Source: Sipunculus nudus (lineage: Eukaryota > Annelida > Sipuncula > Golfingiida > Sipunculidae). Taken from it: DNA of 64,000 nucleotides. Position numbers and translations under genes: made by a program. The stretch is taken from positions 49,975,676 to 50,039,675 of the forward strand of contig CM049311.1 of the NCBI GenBank assembly GCA_026874595.1. Direction: 5' to 3'. This document shows, piece after piece, positions 21,180 to 30,669 of the stretch; the first letter of the stretch is position 1; each line of letters begins with the position of its first letter. The notes under the pieces were generated by a model that saw only the letters and a program-made list of their open reading frames with translations, searched no databases and was not told the origin of the DNA.

Positions 21180-22362
21180 TTTTTGATTCCTGATAGGCAT
21201 GAAGGTGCCTGATGATCAGAAATCACTGTTGTAAATTTACCTTCAATAAATAGTCTCCTTTTTTCCATACTCCAAACTACTGCTAAGATTTCTCTTTCAG
21301 TTGTACTTTTTCGTCTTTTAACATGAGTCAAATTTCTGCTAGCAAAGCCAACAGTTAATTTTCAAATTTTGAAATTGATTTAAAGACGATCCAATTCCGA
21401 CACCATTGGGATCAGGAAATGATAAACAAATGGGTGTCCCTAATATATCTTTCAACTGATCAAAGGCTTATTCACAATCCTTTGTCCAATTCCAATTTAC
21501 ATTTTTGTTCTAAAAAATTATTGAGAGGTTATGCTATAGTTTAATATTTAGGGATATCTTTGGAATACCATCCATACATGCTTAAAAACCTTTCAAGTTA
21601 ATTTTTTGTTTGAGGAGCAATGAATTCTTTGATGGCTTTAACCTTTTCTTGGTTTGTAGAAGTAACTTTAACAGAAAAATAGTGACCTAAATATTTTAAT
21701 TCTGTTTGGAAAGAAATTACTTTTCTTTGGATCAGTTGTTAATCCTGCTTGTCTGATTTTTTTAAGAACTTCTTTTAAGTCACTGATATTTTTTTGTACA
21801 TCTGATGAATAAATGACAATATCATCCAGATAAACATAACAGTTTCGGCCAAGACAATCTTTCAGAACTTTTTCTTCTTATCTATGAAATATTGCCGGTC
21901 CATTTGGAGAATGCTGTTATTTCTCTATGATCATGTTTCAATTTCACTTGCTAGTATCCAAATTTCATGTCAAGAGTGGAAAATATGGTAGTTCCATGTA
22001 AAGGAAAAAAATATTTTATCAATAGTAGGCAATCGATAAGCATCAATTTTAGTAACAGCATTTACTTTCCGAAAATCAATACAAAGTCTGTAGCATAACC
22101 TCCTGGTTTAGGAACCATCACAAAACTTCTCCAGGGTGACTTAGATTCTTCAATAACACCTTTTTTTTAACATCTGAGGAATTTGTTCATCAGCAGCTTT
22201 TTGTTTTGCAGGGGATAATCTATATGGACGTTGTTTGATTGGTTCAGTTCCTTCTTTTGCTATAATTTCATGTTCAACTGAAACAGTCCAACCAGATTTT
22301 TCTGTTATAACACCCAAAAATTTTTCAAATATATTTTGCATATATTCTGAAACCCCTTCCAT
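21180..22362 (-). pseudogene. Element A reverse transcriptase and RNase H
   Basis: Starting near 22362 the minus strand reads KQRPYRLSPAKQKAADEQIP, then with frameshifts VMVPKPGG, GTTIFSTLDMKFGYQVKL-like sequence with the first catalytic Asp, a degenerate region where CYVYLDDI is expected (21830-21800), and the RNase H tail FEVQYRPGKFPIVPDT near 21130-21090. The order and motifs are those of Ty3/gypsy pol. Many stops and small deletions are present. Confidence 0.85.
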
Positions 22363-22621
22363 TCTATTTGAATTTTCGCAATTTTCATCAGTTGTTTCAG
22401 GTTCTACTTTTTTTAGACGTAGTTTGGATTTTTAGACGTAGTTTGGATTTTAGAAAATATATCTTGAGTTCCAAATAATGTATTTTGTGCTCCAATTAAT
22501 GGCCATTTGACAAGAGGTTAAATTTTCTCTGACCAAATACATTGATTAGCAAAATCAATTACCAAACAGCACTTACACAACAATCATTCCCTAATAACAT
22601 TGGGAGTTTGGAGATGTGGAG

Positions 22622-22949
22622 TTACTATACATTTAATTTGGTGAGAAAATCCAACACACACAAGATCAACCAGAACATATCCAAGATCTGAGAACTCTGA
22701 TCCTTCAAACCACCTCAAAACCTGATTCTTCTTCTTAACAATGGTAAGATTCAAATCATGACATGTCTCCTTTGATCATTCTTCTGTTACAATGATCAAA
22801 GGAGACATGTCATGATTTGAATCTTACCATTGTTAAGAAGAAGAATCAGGTTTTGAGGTGGTTTGAAGGATCAGAGTTCTCAGATCTTGGATATGTTCTG
22901 GTTGATCTTGTGTGTGTTGGATTTTCTCACCAAATTGAATGTATAGTAA
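22622..22949. repeat. 328-bp near-perfect palindrome (159-bp arms)
   Basis: Arms at 22622-22780 and 22791-22949 are reverse complements with one visible mismatch (around 22634), separated by the 10-bp loop CTTCTGTTAC. It lies in the protease region of element A and duplicates gag-pol sequence in inverted orientation. The arms are far better preserved than the surrounding element, so the inversion-duplication is recent or maintained by gene conversion between arms. Confidence 0.92.
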
Positions 22950-22964
22950 TCTACCAGAATCTAC

Positions 22965-23047
22965 CAAATCATAACATTCCTGACCAGAATCTTTCAAACC
23001 ATAACATTCCTGACCAGAATCTTTCAAACCATAACATTCCTGACCTT
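22965..23047 (+). repeat. ~30-bp tandem repeat, three copies
   Basis: The unit CATAACATTCCTGACCAGAA followed by TCTTTCAAAC occurs nearly perfectly two and a half to three times, directly beside the palindrome at 22622-22949. On the coding strand it gives the repeated peptide ..GQECYGLKDS... Confidence 0.8.
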
Positions 23048-23276
23048 TTTATTTAAGTGCTACGAAGGGGCCGTTTCGCCAAGTGGATGGAATTTCATCA
23101 GATGAAAATTCGGAATAGTCATTCCACTGATTTTGAAATTTAGGAAAAAACCTTTAGTATAAAAATTTGATTTAAAAATAAATTCTTTGGCATGAACATT
23201 TAATGATTTGAGGAATGGCATAGTTATTTGTCAGTAGGTTAAGATTTTACAGGGGAATTTCTTTGGATTTTGTTTT

Positions 23277-24269
23277 TTAGGACAATTACTTTGAAAATGA
23301 CCTAATTCACCACAGAGAAAACATGCCGAAGAGAATCTTCTGGCTACTGATTTATAATGAAAAGTTTTTTTTTCTTTGGAATAGGCCCGGAATTAAGTGA
23401 TTTATTGGTATCAAAATATTTCTTATCAGAATGTTTAGCCTGTTTGAGATTATTTGAAAGTCTTTTCCTCTCTCATCATTTTTTTTTCTGCAGAACATGA
23501 TCATCTGCAATGCCAGCTAATCCTTCCTTTTCCACCAACTTAAATTTCATAATGTCATCAGCTACAGAATTTAACATTTGATCTATAACCAGCTTATTAA
23601 ATGTAGCTGTGACTTCCTCATCTTCCATTAATCTATCACTAGGTTTTACCCATCTAAGGAAATATTCTTCCAACCTTGAACCATACGAAAGAAAATCATC
23701 AGATATCTTTGCCTCATTCCTAAATTTAAGGCGATAAGCACTAGGGGTTAATTGATATATGTGCAGGATAGTATGGATCATCTTATCATAATCCCTTTGT
23801 TCTTTCTGGGAGAGTGACTGATAGGCCTGCTGAGCATTTCCAGTATGATATGGTTTAAAATAATGACTCCACTCTTAAAAATTTAGTATCAATCAACCGA
23901 CTTCTCAAAAGTTTTGATCCAATAGTGGATATCATCTCTATCTGTCAGTTTAGTCATTTCTTTAATCATAACATGGGATGGACTACCTGATTGTTTAACC
24001 ATCCTCTTCTCAAGAATAATCATAAATCTATCATTATCCACTTTCCTATGCTTTTCAATCTCACTAAGGACAGATTGGAGAGAAATATCTGACATACCCT
24101 TAAGAGATACTCCCGGTTCTTTAATCTCAGGAATCTCCTCTTAAGCGTCTATATGCTCTTCCTTTGTCTTCAAATCAGACAAATCTAAATGATTGTGTTC
24201 ACACAATTGAACAATATAATCTTTAATTTATCTACGCAAAATAGCTTTCGCTTCATCTACTGAAGCCAT
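23277..24269 (-). pseudogene. Element A gag with CCHC zinc knuckle
   Basis: A candidate start MASVDEAKA lies at 24269. The frame continues, with stops and shifts, through KEMTKLTDRDDIHYWIKTFE and YRLKFRNEAKISDDFLSYGS to a zinc knuckle CFLCGELGHFQSNC (C-X2-C-X4-H-X4-C) at about 23335-23290. The block around 23781-23476 resembles the capsid C-terminal/SCAN-like helical domain of gypsy gag proteins. Gag would form the particle that packages element RNA. It is now broken in at least three places. Confidence 0.75.
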
Positions 24270-24884
24270 GATGATATTTAAAGGAAATTATCAACTTTTA
24301 TTAGTATAGAATTGCCTTCTTTTATTTCTTTGGATGAATGGCTCACTATCTCTCGGCTACGGGATGTGGCCCAGATGATAGATTACCAGACCCACATGAG
24401 CTATAGCTGCTGAATGCTACCAAGGCCCCGAATGGGTCTCCCAAGAAATAATAATAAACCAGTAAACCCACTAATAATGAGCAAAACCCCTGGTAGACAT
24501 TCAAAGATATAATAAAATTAATGCAATTTTACTGTTTCTTAATTACTGACCCGTGAATAGGTCTGGAAGGGACGTATAACTATCCGCTGAACCCCTCCCC
24601 CTGGCGACGAAGGCAAACGATAGGGCGGACATGAATCCAAGAGGACACTCCAGGCCAAAAGTACACCGAGAGCACCAACAAAATATCCAAAAAGGGAAAG
24701 TCAAAAGGAGGACAACATGATAAGAATGGACAACCTAGAAAAACACCCCAGAAGACCAAAAAGGCCAGCGAGAGAAACTAACCAAAAGAGTGAGAAAGCA
24801 TGCTGGGAAAAAGCCGGAACCCACAGATGTTACCTCAGAAGTACATGGCAGCTCAACGTTAGTCGGCAGCCGGTGACGTTGGGC

Positions 24885-24897
24885 GCCATTCTTTAGT
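24885..24897 (-). promoter_or_regulatory. tRNA-Lys-type primer-binding site of element A
   Basis: The minus strand reads TGGCGCCCAACGT, matching the first 13 bases of the classic tRNA-Lys(1,2) primer-binding site. It lies just downstream of the 5' LTR end. Confidence 0.7.
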
Positions 24898-24904
24898 GGT
24901 CTCA

Positions 24905-25187
24905 CAAAGACATTCCGAAAATGGACTCCAGCAACGATTCAATAGATTTTTATTTCGCCCCGGCTCGAGTACCAACTGACTAGAATGCCAAAGGAAACTT
25001 GAGACAAGAACTACGCGCATGCGCCCTGGCTACCACATGTAGCAATCAATTCGATGTTGTTCCTGTTCAACCAGTTTTCCGAATACATCAAAATATTTAC
25101 CCTGCCTGTAGATGTCGCTACCAGCAATACATGTGTGAAGGGTTAACGCGTTAATACAAGTGTTAAACTCTAGATGTTACAATGATC
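24905..25187 (-). repeat. 5' LTR of element A
   Basis: About 283 bp, homologous to 18121-18347. On the minus strand it starts TGATCATTGTAACATC and ends near AATGTCTTTGTGAGA. The primer-binding site follows within a few bases. The exact termini are uncertain by a few bases because the copies have diverged. Confidence 0.75.
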
Positions 25188-25189
25188 AT

Positions 25190-25619
25190 TACAAACGATA
25201 CAAAGTTGTCTGTGGAAGCCTCTCTAGTTTAAACATATTTTATTGTAAATATCCGATTGGCAAACAGCAATACTGCGTTAGTCTCTTTCTGGTCCCGCTT
25301 GATAAATTTTCATCTCTCAGCGACGACATTAGGGGGCGCTTTCAGATGGCGCTTCATAATCTGTTTGAGTTTGGTAAAGGACCTTTCGTTCGGTTTTGAT
25401 GGCGACACTAGACACTATGACCCCATAATATTGAGTCCCTGGAGATTGCAACAGCATTGTTATTACCTTTGGGTTTCTGTCAGCATTGCCCTGAGCGACC
25501 AGAAACAGTTCAGGTCTTCATCGCCGTCAAAGTAACAAAAAAGCATACCTTGACTGGCCTGTAAACCCGGTCTGAGCGGCATCTGCGTCATTTTCTGTTT
25601 CCTGCCGTTGATTGTCCAT
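25190..25619 (-). pseudogene. Element B gag, N-terminal half
   Basis: A start codon at 25619 directly after the primer-binding site gives MDNQRQETENDADAAQTGF. Later, in a shifted frame, KRHLKAPPNVVAER, FIKRDQKETNAVLLFANRI is read, a conserved gag segment. The piece stops at 25190 where the 5' LTR of element A begins. The expected continuation is found at 18118. This continuity is the main evidence for nesting. Confidence 0.7.
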
Positions 25620-25634
25620 CTCGTCGCCAAATTA

Positions 25635-25805
25635 TGAATTTTGGGTAAATCGGCGGATTTTAGCTCCGGCAGAGAACAACCTACAACACAATCTAGGCGG
25701 GGGTGCGAAACAACTTTATTTTAATGATCACCGCGATACACCTATGTACAACCAACCATTGTGATAATCCACCACACAATATAGTACAACCATCTCTGAT
25801 ATACA
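25635..25805 (-). repeat. 5' LTR of element B
   Basis: A 171-bp terminal repeat homologous to 13448-13616, followed on the minus strand by a candidate primer-binding site TGGCGACGAGA at 25619-25629. Confidence 0.75.
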
Positions 25806-26050
25806 AGTATTGGTTATAGCCCAATGAAATGTAATGCAAGCCGTGAGGTTTGCGAGGCTTGTGTCACATGGCAGGCGAGCCTCATATGACAAAGTGAGTA
25901 TTGCTAGTGCTGCCACTTAGTGTTAAATTTAGTGCAGGTAAATCAACACATTGGGAAGCCCTCAGTTTCAATAGTGGTTTGGTAACTCAAGTATGGCTTT
26001 GTTTATCAGCGAACTACATCACAGATTACACAATTATTCACTGCAGAAAC

Positions 26051-26107
26051 GCACACACGCACACACACACACACACATATATATATATTTATATATATAT
26101 ATATATT
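26051..26107. repeat. (CA)n(TA)n compound microsatellite
   Basis: CACACA run followed by TATATA with one TTT interruption near 26088. Confidence 0.9.
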
Positions 26108-26358
26108 GCATGATCAGAGTGGCCTCCATTGTGCAGGACCACAGTTGTAGGGCACTGGTCAAGATTCGCTGGCAACACAAATTATTAACCCCCCCTTCCA
26201 GGAAAAATTAAGTGATTTTAAGCTTATATCTTACATGCACTGTGATATATACATTTTCTATCATTTGTAAACTGTGTCAAGAATGTTATGTGCCGCATTG
26301 GCTACTATCTGCGGTGCTGTGCACACGTGACGCAGTGGCCCAATTTCATGCTCAGAAA

Positions 26359-26876
26359 TGATTTTTCAAAATGATATTTTGACCTTTAACATCATTATTT
26401 TTATAACAGTGCATACATGGGAAGGTTCCAACTTACAAGTAATTTAAACCACATTTGATCATAATAGAAAAAAACAGTAGAGTGATGCAAAAACTGGTGT
26501 TTTTATGTGGTTGTGGGTCTTGGAATGTGAACAGTATATGTGCCTTAATTCCACCTATGTCAATGATCATTTGTGTGCAGTGAGTGTTGTAATGTGCAGA
26601 CTTGTTCACAAATAGACTGATTTTTCAAAATGATATTTTGACCTTTGAAATCATTATTTTCATAACATTGCATACATGGGAAGGTTCCAACTTACAAGTT
26701 ATTTAAACCACATTTGATCATAATAGAAAAAAACAGTAGAGTGATGCAAAAATTGGTGTTTTCATGTGGTTGTGGGTCTTGGAATGTGAACAGTACATGT
26801 GCCTTAGTTCCGCCTATGTCAAGGATCATTTGTGTGCAGTGAGTGTTGTAATGTGCAGACCTGTTCACAAATAGAC
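26359..26876 (+). repeat. 259-bp tandem duplication
   Basis: Two head-to-tail copies start with TGATTTTTCAAAATGATATT at 26359 and 26618. They differ at few positions, so the duplication is young. No coding content. Confidence 0.88.
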
Positions 26877-28262
26877 TCTGAGCTTATCTATAGCATAATC
26901 TGATGCCATATTAGCCGAATGGCAAGGGTAGGGTGCATGACACTGGCCTTTGTGGGGGGGGGGGGGCAATTCTTAGGGTTGTCCGGCGTAGTTTATTCTT
27001 TGTGATCACTTTTATTATGTTCTTGCAAGGAGTTTCATGATCTACAAGGAATTGGGAAGCCTATGTGGCGCCTCAAAGAGTGAACCTCTGTGTGTTGTTT
27101 GTAAGCGGTTGTTGTACCGGGCATCCTCTGGCATATTGATGCCGGCACATGGTTTGAGTCCTCTAAGGCGACCCATATATTTTATATTGTCCCTGATAGT
27201 ACGCAGGTCCTGCAGGTTTTCCTTTATAACTGCATCCCCTAAAACTTTTCCTTCGCGATGCAGACGCTGAGCTTCGAAGCAGCACCTGTGACGGCCAGCA
27301 CAACCAAAACTATCCTCTTGTCCCACCAGAAACTTGCTGCGCATGCGCACTAATGTCACACTCTGGTACGTTCAGGCGTACACCAGGTGGCTCCCATATT
27401 TTTACCCTATTATCGCCCTCACGCGGAATCTGGCAGATACTGAGTTCAGCGCGCGAAAGTGAAACGTGAAGTATTGTTTCTTTATGCCAGAGGTATGGGC
27501 AAAAACACACATGGGACTGTTATATTTATCTACAGGTCGCCCCTTTACTGCAAAGTCTTCCAACTGTCAGGTTCGTATAAGTCTAATATGATTATACTTT
27601 TTTTGTTCAAAGTAAGAAAGTGGAATTAACAACATTAACGTCAACATTCATAATAATATCATTATAAAATCTTATTTATTAATTTTAATTATGTTTAATT
27701 AACCATGTATGTAAACTGATAATAATATTTATTTTATATAATAAAATGCGATTATTTCTAGAAGTGATTTAATATTATAAGTTTAGGGTATACTGCCATC
27801 CAGTTGCATCTGGTCTGTTGTGCATTTAAAGTTTTGTTTATAGAACATATCTTTTTCACTCGTAAAGTTTGATTATAAAAGCTAGTGGATAATGACTAGT
27901 TAGTTTAATGCAATTATATTATGCGCATGCGTTAAAGTGGATGACACACGGAAACTTGGTTCTGATGGTTTTACTATATTTTTAATGGTAATCGATTTTA
28001 CTGACGACTGATTTAAACAAAAAGTTTTTTCAAGTACTCATCTCTCACCAGGGCAAATATCACAGCAGAAAAAAAAGTCAAAGAAATTTTGAAATCATAA
28101 GTTTTCAGATAGTGCTATAACCAAAGGAAATTCAGTGTATTGTTACGGGCCACTGACTCGCTCCTGGATTAGTGTCGCCTGCACAATCTTATTTGTGATT
28201 TGTGACGCTGGCTTGGGCCCCTTACACGATCGCCTTTTAGTCAACTCCTGTTACGCTACAAA

Positions 28263-28647
28263 ATGAGTGATTCACCAATTCTTGTTGCCAACCAAAGCAG
28301 GAAAACCACTGACCCTTCATTGTTACAAGCTCACAACCAGCTATGTGTATGTGAACAAATAAAGAAAAATTGGTCAGATTTCGTTTCCGAAATGTCACAC
28401 GACAAGGCACATACTTTTACCAAAACCAAATGCTTGCAGGACATTCGAAACATGATGGCTTCAGAAGGTAAAGTATCGGAGGACATTAGACAGTGTGACA
28501 GTTGGTTCATAGCGAATGGCGTAAATACTGCAGTTCAAGAAAAACTTAAGGAGCTCAGGAAATTGTCAAAGAAACCCAACTGCCAAAAAGACGACCCGTG
28601 TAAACAGCAATGAAGCCCAAACAGATCCTACATACTGCCCTAGGGCC
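28263..28647 (+). CDS. Hypothetical coding exon upstream of SGNH-like domain
   Basis: A 116-codon frame begins ATG at 28263 (MSDSPILVANQSRK) and ends TGA at 28611. It contains Cys and Lys-rich helical sequence (HNQLCVCEQIKKNWSDFVS; EKLKELRKLSKK). A shifted frame stays open after the stop (NSNEAQTDPTYCPRAC) to a good splice donor CCT/GTAAGT at 28648, so a one-base change may have produced the stop. A matching acceptor ATCTTTTAG is at 28829 before the next coding block. The protein family is not recognised. It may be the first exon of the gene with coiled-coil and SGNH segments downstream. Confidence 0.45.
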
Positions 28648-28829
28648 TGTAAGTACCAACATATATAAAACAATAAACCAATGATGCAGTGCATTATATG
28701 TGTTACGTTGTTCCACTGGTCATGCAATGATAACGCTAAAAAAAGTTTTTCTCACGTCGACTTGTTCTAAATGTCGCTCTCTTCCTAGCACTGTTGAGAA
28801 TATTAATCAAAACTTAACAATCTTTTAGA

Positions 28830-29103
28830 GCTACACATGGTTCTCGTTAAGGTAGTGTCTACAAAATGCAATGAATGTGAGAAACTCAAAAGCGAAAATG
28901 CTCAGCTCAGGCAGGAATTGTCTAAGATGACCTGTAAATCTGACCTGGACTCTTCGATATCATACCTTACAATCGACCGTGCCTTCCATTGTTCCACAGA
29001 ATCTGATGATTGTGCCAGTGAATCTGTGGCTGCGGACCCTGTCGAGATCACGGTTTCAGACACAACTGATTATGCGGGTGACATAATTATCCTTTCAGGA
29101 TGA
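28830..29103 (+). CDS. Coiled-coil/Cys segment preceding SGNH-like domain
   Basis: The frame MVLVKVVSTKCNECEKLKSE starts at 28837 just after a splice-acceptor-like AG. A short leucine-heptad segment (LKSENAQLRQELSKM) and an acidic Ser/Thr-rich region follow. It ends at a TGA (29101) that lies inside a GAT microsatellite. The pattern Cys-X2-Cys plus short coiled coil before an esterase-like domain is seen in ORF1 proteins of some LINEs and in some bivalve hypothetical proteins. TTATCCTTTCAG at 29088-29099 could be a splice acceptor for the next segment. Confidence 0.45.
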
Positions 29104-29121
29104 TGATGATGATGATGATGA
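29101..29121 (+). repeat. (GAT)n microsatellite
   Basis: About seven GAT units. In the frame of the following SGNH-like segment they would encode an Asp run; in the frame of the preceding segment they give a stop. Confidence 0.85.
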
Positions 29122-29510
29122 TATCTATATCTCTGTTTCCCAGTTTCCACAAACTCTGCGATGTTCCCCTATCACCAGGGGAGTCAAACAAAGACAGTCA
29201 ACGACAAATGCTTCTGTTAAGACGTCACGCAAAAACGCTAAATTAAGCCGAAAATCTCACATAGGCCTCACTATACTTGGCGACTCCATGACCAAAAGGC
29301 TTTATGTTGCTGAATTAGAAGCCGCAAATGATGTTTCAATTACTAAGAATTCCAAGTGTTACACGATTCAGCAAACTATCAATCATGTTGCTCGAGATGC
29401 CGATGACGTGGTCTTCATTCACGTGGGGACTAATCATATTGAACAAGAATCCGCAGCTTCGTTTCCTGTATGCCCTGTACTTAAGCTTATAGGACTTTTG
29501 AGATTTCCGC
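29104..29510 (+). pseudogene. SGNH-hydrolase-like domain, truncated
   Basis: After the Asp run the frame reads basic sequence and then LTILGDSMTKRLYVAELE (GDS block I, near 29279-29287), followed by ADDVVFIHVGTNHIEQ (GTN block III, near 29420-29434). These are two of the conserved blocks of SGNH hydrolases; block V with the catalytic Asp-His pair is missing. The frame then runs into unrelated sequence at about 29500, where a Harbinger-type repeat begins, so the C-terminal third has been lost. A GDS...GTN domain of this style occurs in LINE ORF1 esterases and in many invertebrate hypothetical genes. Apparent introns upstream argue against a plain LINE copy. Confidence 0.55.
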
Positions 29511-29529
29511 AAAGATGTTTCACCGAGAA

Positions 29530-29715
29530 GTTTGGCCGGCGGATGTCCGCAAATTGCTAGCAAATTGCTCGATTTCGGGCCAGGAGAGATGGCCTTGGCC
29601 CTGTTGCAACAAATATTCGCATATCGCAAACTTGCGATGAAAATTGCGAGGCCCTTGCGATGGTTGCATTAAGCAGTTCACAAGTTAGCCGTACGTGCGA
29701 CGCACTTGCGATGTT
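29530..29715 (+). repeat. Subterminal TTGCGA repeat block
   Basis: Repeated TTGCGA/TGCGAC words (at least five between 29620 and 29715) and CAAATTGC words near 29545-29570. Such iterated motifs near an end, followed by a Myb-like ORF, suggest the end of a PIF/Harbinger transposon. Confidence 0.5.
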
Positions 29716-29769
29716 TCACAACGCTGACTTATTTTTTTCTTGGCGCTTCATACTTCTTGTCTGCTAAAA

Positions 29770-30446
29770 ACCATACGGCCGGTAAAGATGTAAGAAAACC
29801 TAAAAAGAGAAAATCGACAAGCCAATTACTCAAAAGACGAATTAGAAATCTAATCCATGAAGTGCAGAGCAAGACACATACTGTTTGCATCGCTTACGAA
29901 CACTATAACAAACCGTGAGTTCCGTCGGACCAATAGTAAGAACGGCGGCACAAGTAAGGAACAAATGGCGGGATTGCGTAAACAGAACGAAAAGAAAATA
30001 CGGCACACAAGAGGAAAATGAGAGCCACAGGTGGTGGAGTTAACCCGGTGCCGGAGTTATCCGATTCAGAAGAGAAGGCACGTTCTGTTGTTGGAAACAC
30101 GGCCATATACGGGATAACACTAATAGATCAACAACAGAAGAATATTTGCCTTCTTCGGATACAACGTACTTTGACAGGGGTTTAAACCCAACTAAATATT
30201 ATGCTGAAGAAAGATCTCCGTCTCCCTTCCTGTACACGTTATCAAGTTCTGTCACAGAAACAAATGTTAGCTTAGGACAACCTAATACAACAGAAAGAGA
30301 ACTTGCATCTGAGACAAAACAGAAACGAACATCACTCAAGACATTTGAGTAAGAAGGGAAAGCACACTCAGAAATTCTCGTGGAGATAGAGAGGGAGAGA
30401 CTGAATATTGAGCAGGAGCACCTAATATTGAGCAGGAGCACCTAAA
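29770..30446 (+). pseudogene. Myb/SANT NAIF1-like protein of a Harbinger-type element
   Basis: With frameshifts, the plus strand reads KKRKSTSQLLKRRIRNLIHE, then ASLTNTITNREF, then KQNEKKIRHTRGKMRATGGG, PELSDSEEKARSVVGNTAI, and a C terminus containing the duplicated phrase LNIEQEHL (30407-30443). This matches the organisation of Myb/SANT-like proteins of the NAIF1/fibrinogen-silencer-binding type: trihelix DNA-binding N terminus, TGGG motif, heptad C-terminal helix. Such proteins accompany PIF/Harbinger transposases and bind the element ends. No transposase partner is found next to it. Several frameshifts show it is dead. Confidence 0.6.
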
Positions 30447-30504
30447 AGTGGCTAGAGTACAGTGTGCCGCTTTGTCGAATTGCTCAAATCCCATCCATCT
30501 CTAT

Positions 30505-30668
30505 AATGCAGCGGTTAACGGCAAAATACAGAAGAACTGTTCAGATTGTGATAAAAGTACCAAATTTGGTGGAGATGAAGTTTGGATAATACATTTTCAT
30601 TTTTTTATTAGTTTCACCAAATCTTCTCAGTGTAACGGGGGCGGATCCTATGTTAAAGTCGGGGTACT
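30505..30668 (+). repeat. Left arm of inverted repeat flanking the 31.8-36.4 kb gene
   Basis: 30541-30570 matches the reverse complement of 37330-37359 with one mismatch (GTGATAAAAGTACCAAATTT). Similarity continues outward (GCAGCGG.TAA.GGCAAAAT) and inward (GGGGGCGGATCCTATG...GGGGTAC versus 37230-37264). Confidence 0.6.
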
Positions 30669-30669
30669 C

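Larger units (their letters stand above)
18121..25187 (-). mobile_element. Inner Ty3/gypsy LTR retrotransposon (element A), nested in B
   Basis: The 7.07-kb element runs right to left: 5' LTR (about 24905-25187), tRNA-Lys-type primer-binding site (24885-24897), gag (24269-23470), zinc knuckle (23345-23277), protease region disrupted by a 328-bp palindrome, RT (22362-21560), RNase H (21560-21180), integrase (20692-19500), a 1.1-kb non-coding 3' region, polypurine tract (18357-18366) and 3' LTR (18121-18347). All coding parts contain frameshifts and stops. The two LTRs differ by many substitutions and indels, so the insertion is old. It interrupts gag of element B. Confidence 0.85.
13448..25805 (-). 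mobile_element. Outer Ty3/gypsy LTR retrotransposon (element B), disrupted
   Basis: The element runs right to left. Similar ~170-bp LTRs lie at 25635-25805 (5') and 13448-13616 (3'), each starting TGTATATCAGAG on the minus strand and ending near AATTCA. A candidate primer-binding site TGGCGACGAGA follows the 5' LTR (25619-25629), and a purine tract AGGGAAGAGA abuts the 3' LTR (13617-13626). gag is present in two pieces (25619-25190 and 18120-17770), separated by the 7-kb insertion of element A. Protease and the start of RT follow to 17040. The remainder of pol is missing and replaced by repeats (13858-17040). No target-site duplication could be defined. Confidence 0.75.
25806..28262. other. 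Gene-poor stretch with repeats
   Basis: A (CA)n(TA)n microsatellite lies at 26051-26107 and a 259-bp tandem duplication at 26359-26876. A G-run is at about 26956-26966. Minus-strand frames at 27042-27359 stay open for 105 codons (for example KENLQDLRTIRDNIKYMGRL), but no family is recognised. 27540-28030 is AT-rich and empty. Confidence 0.5.
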
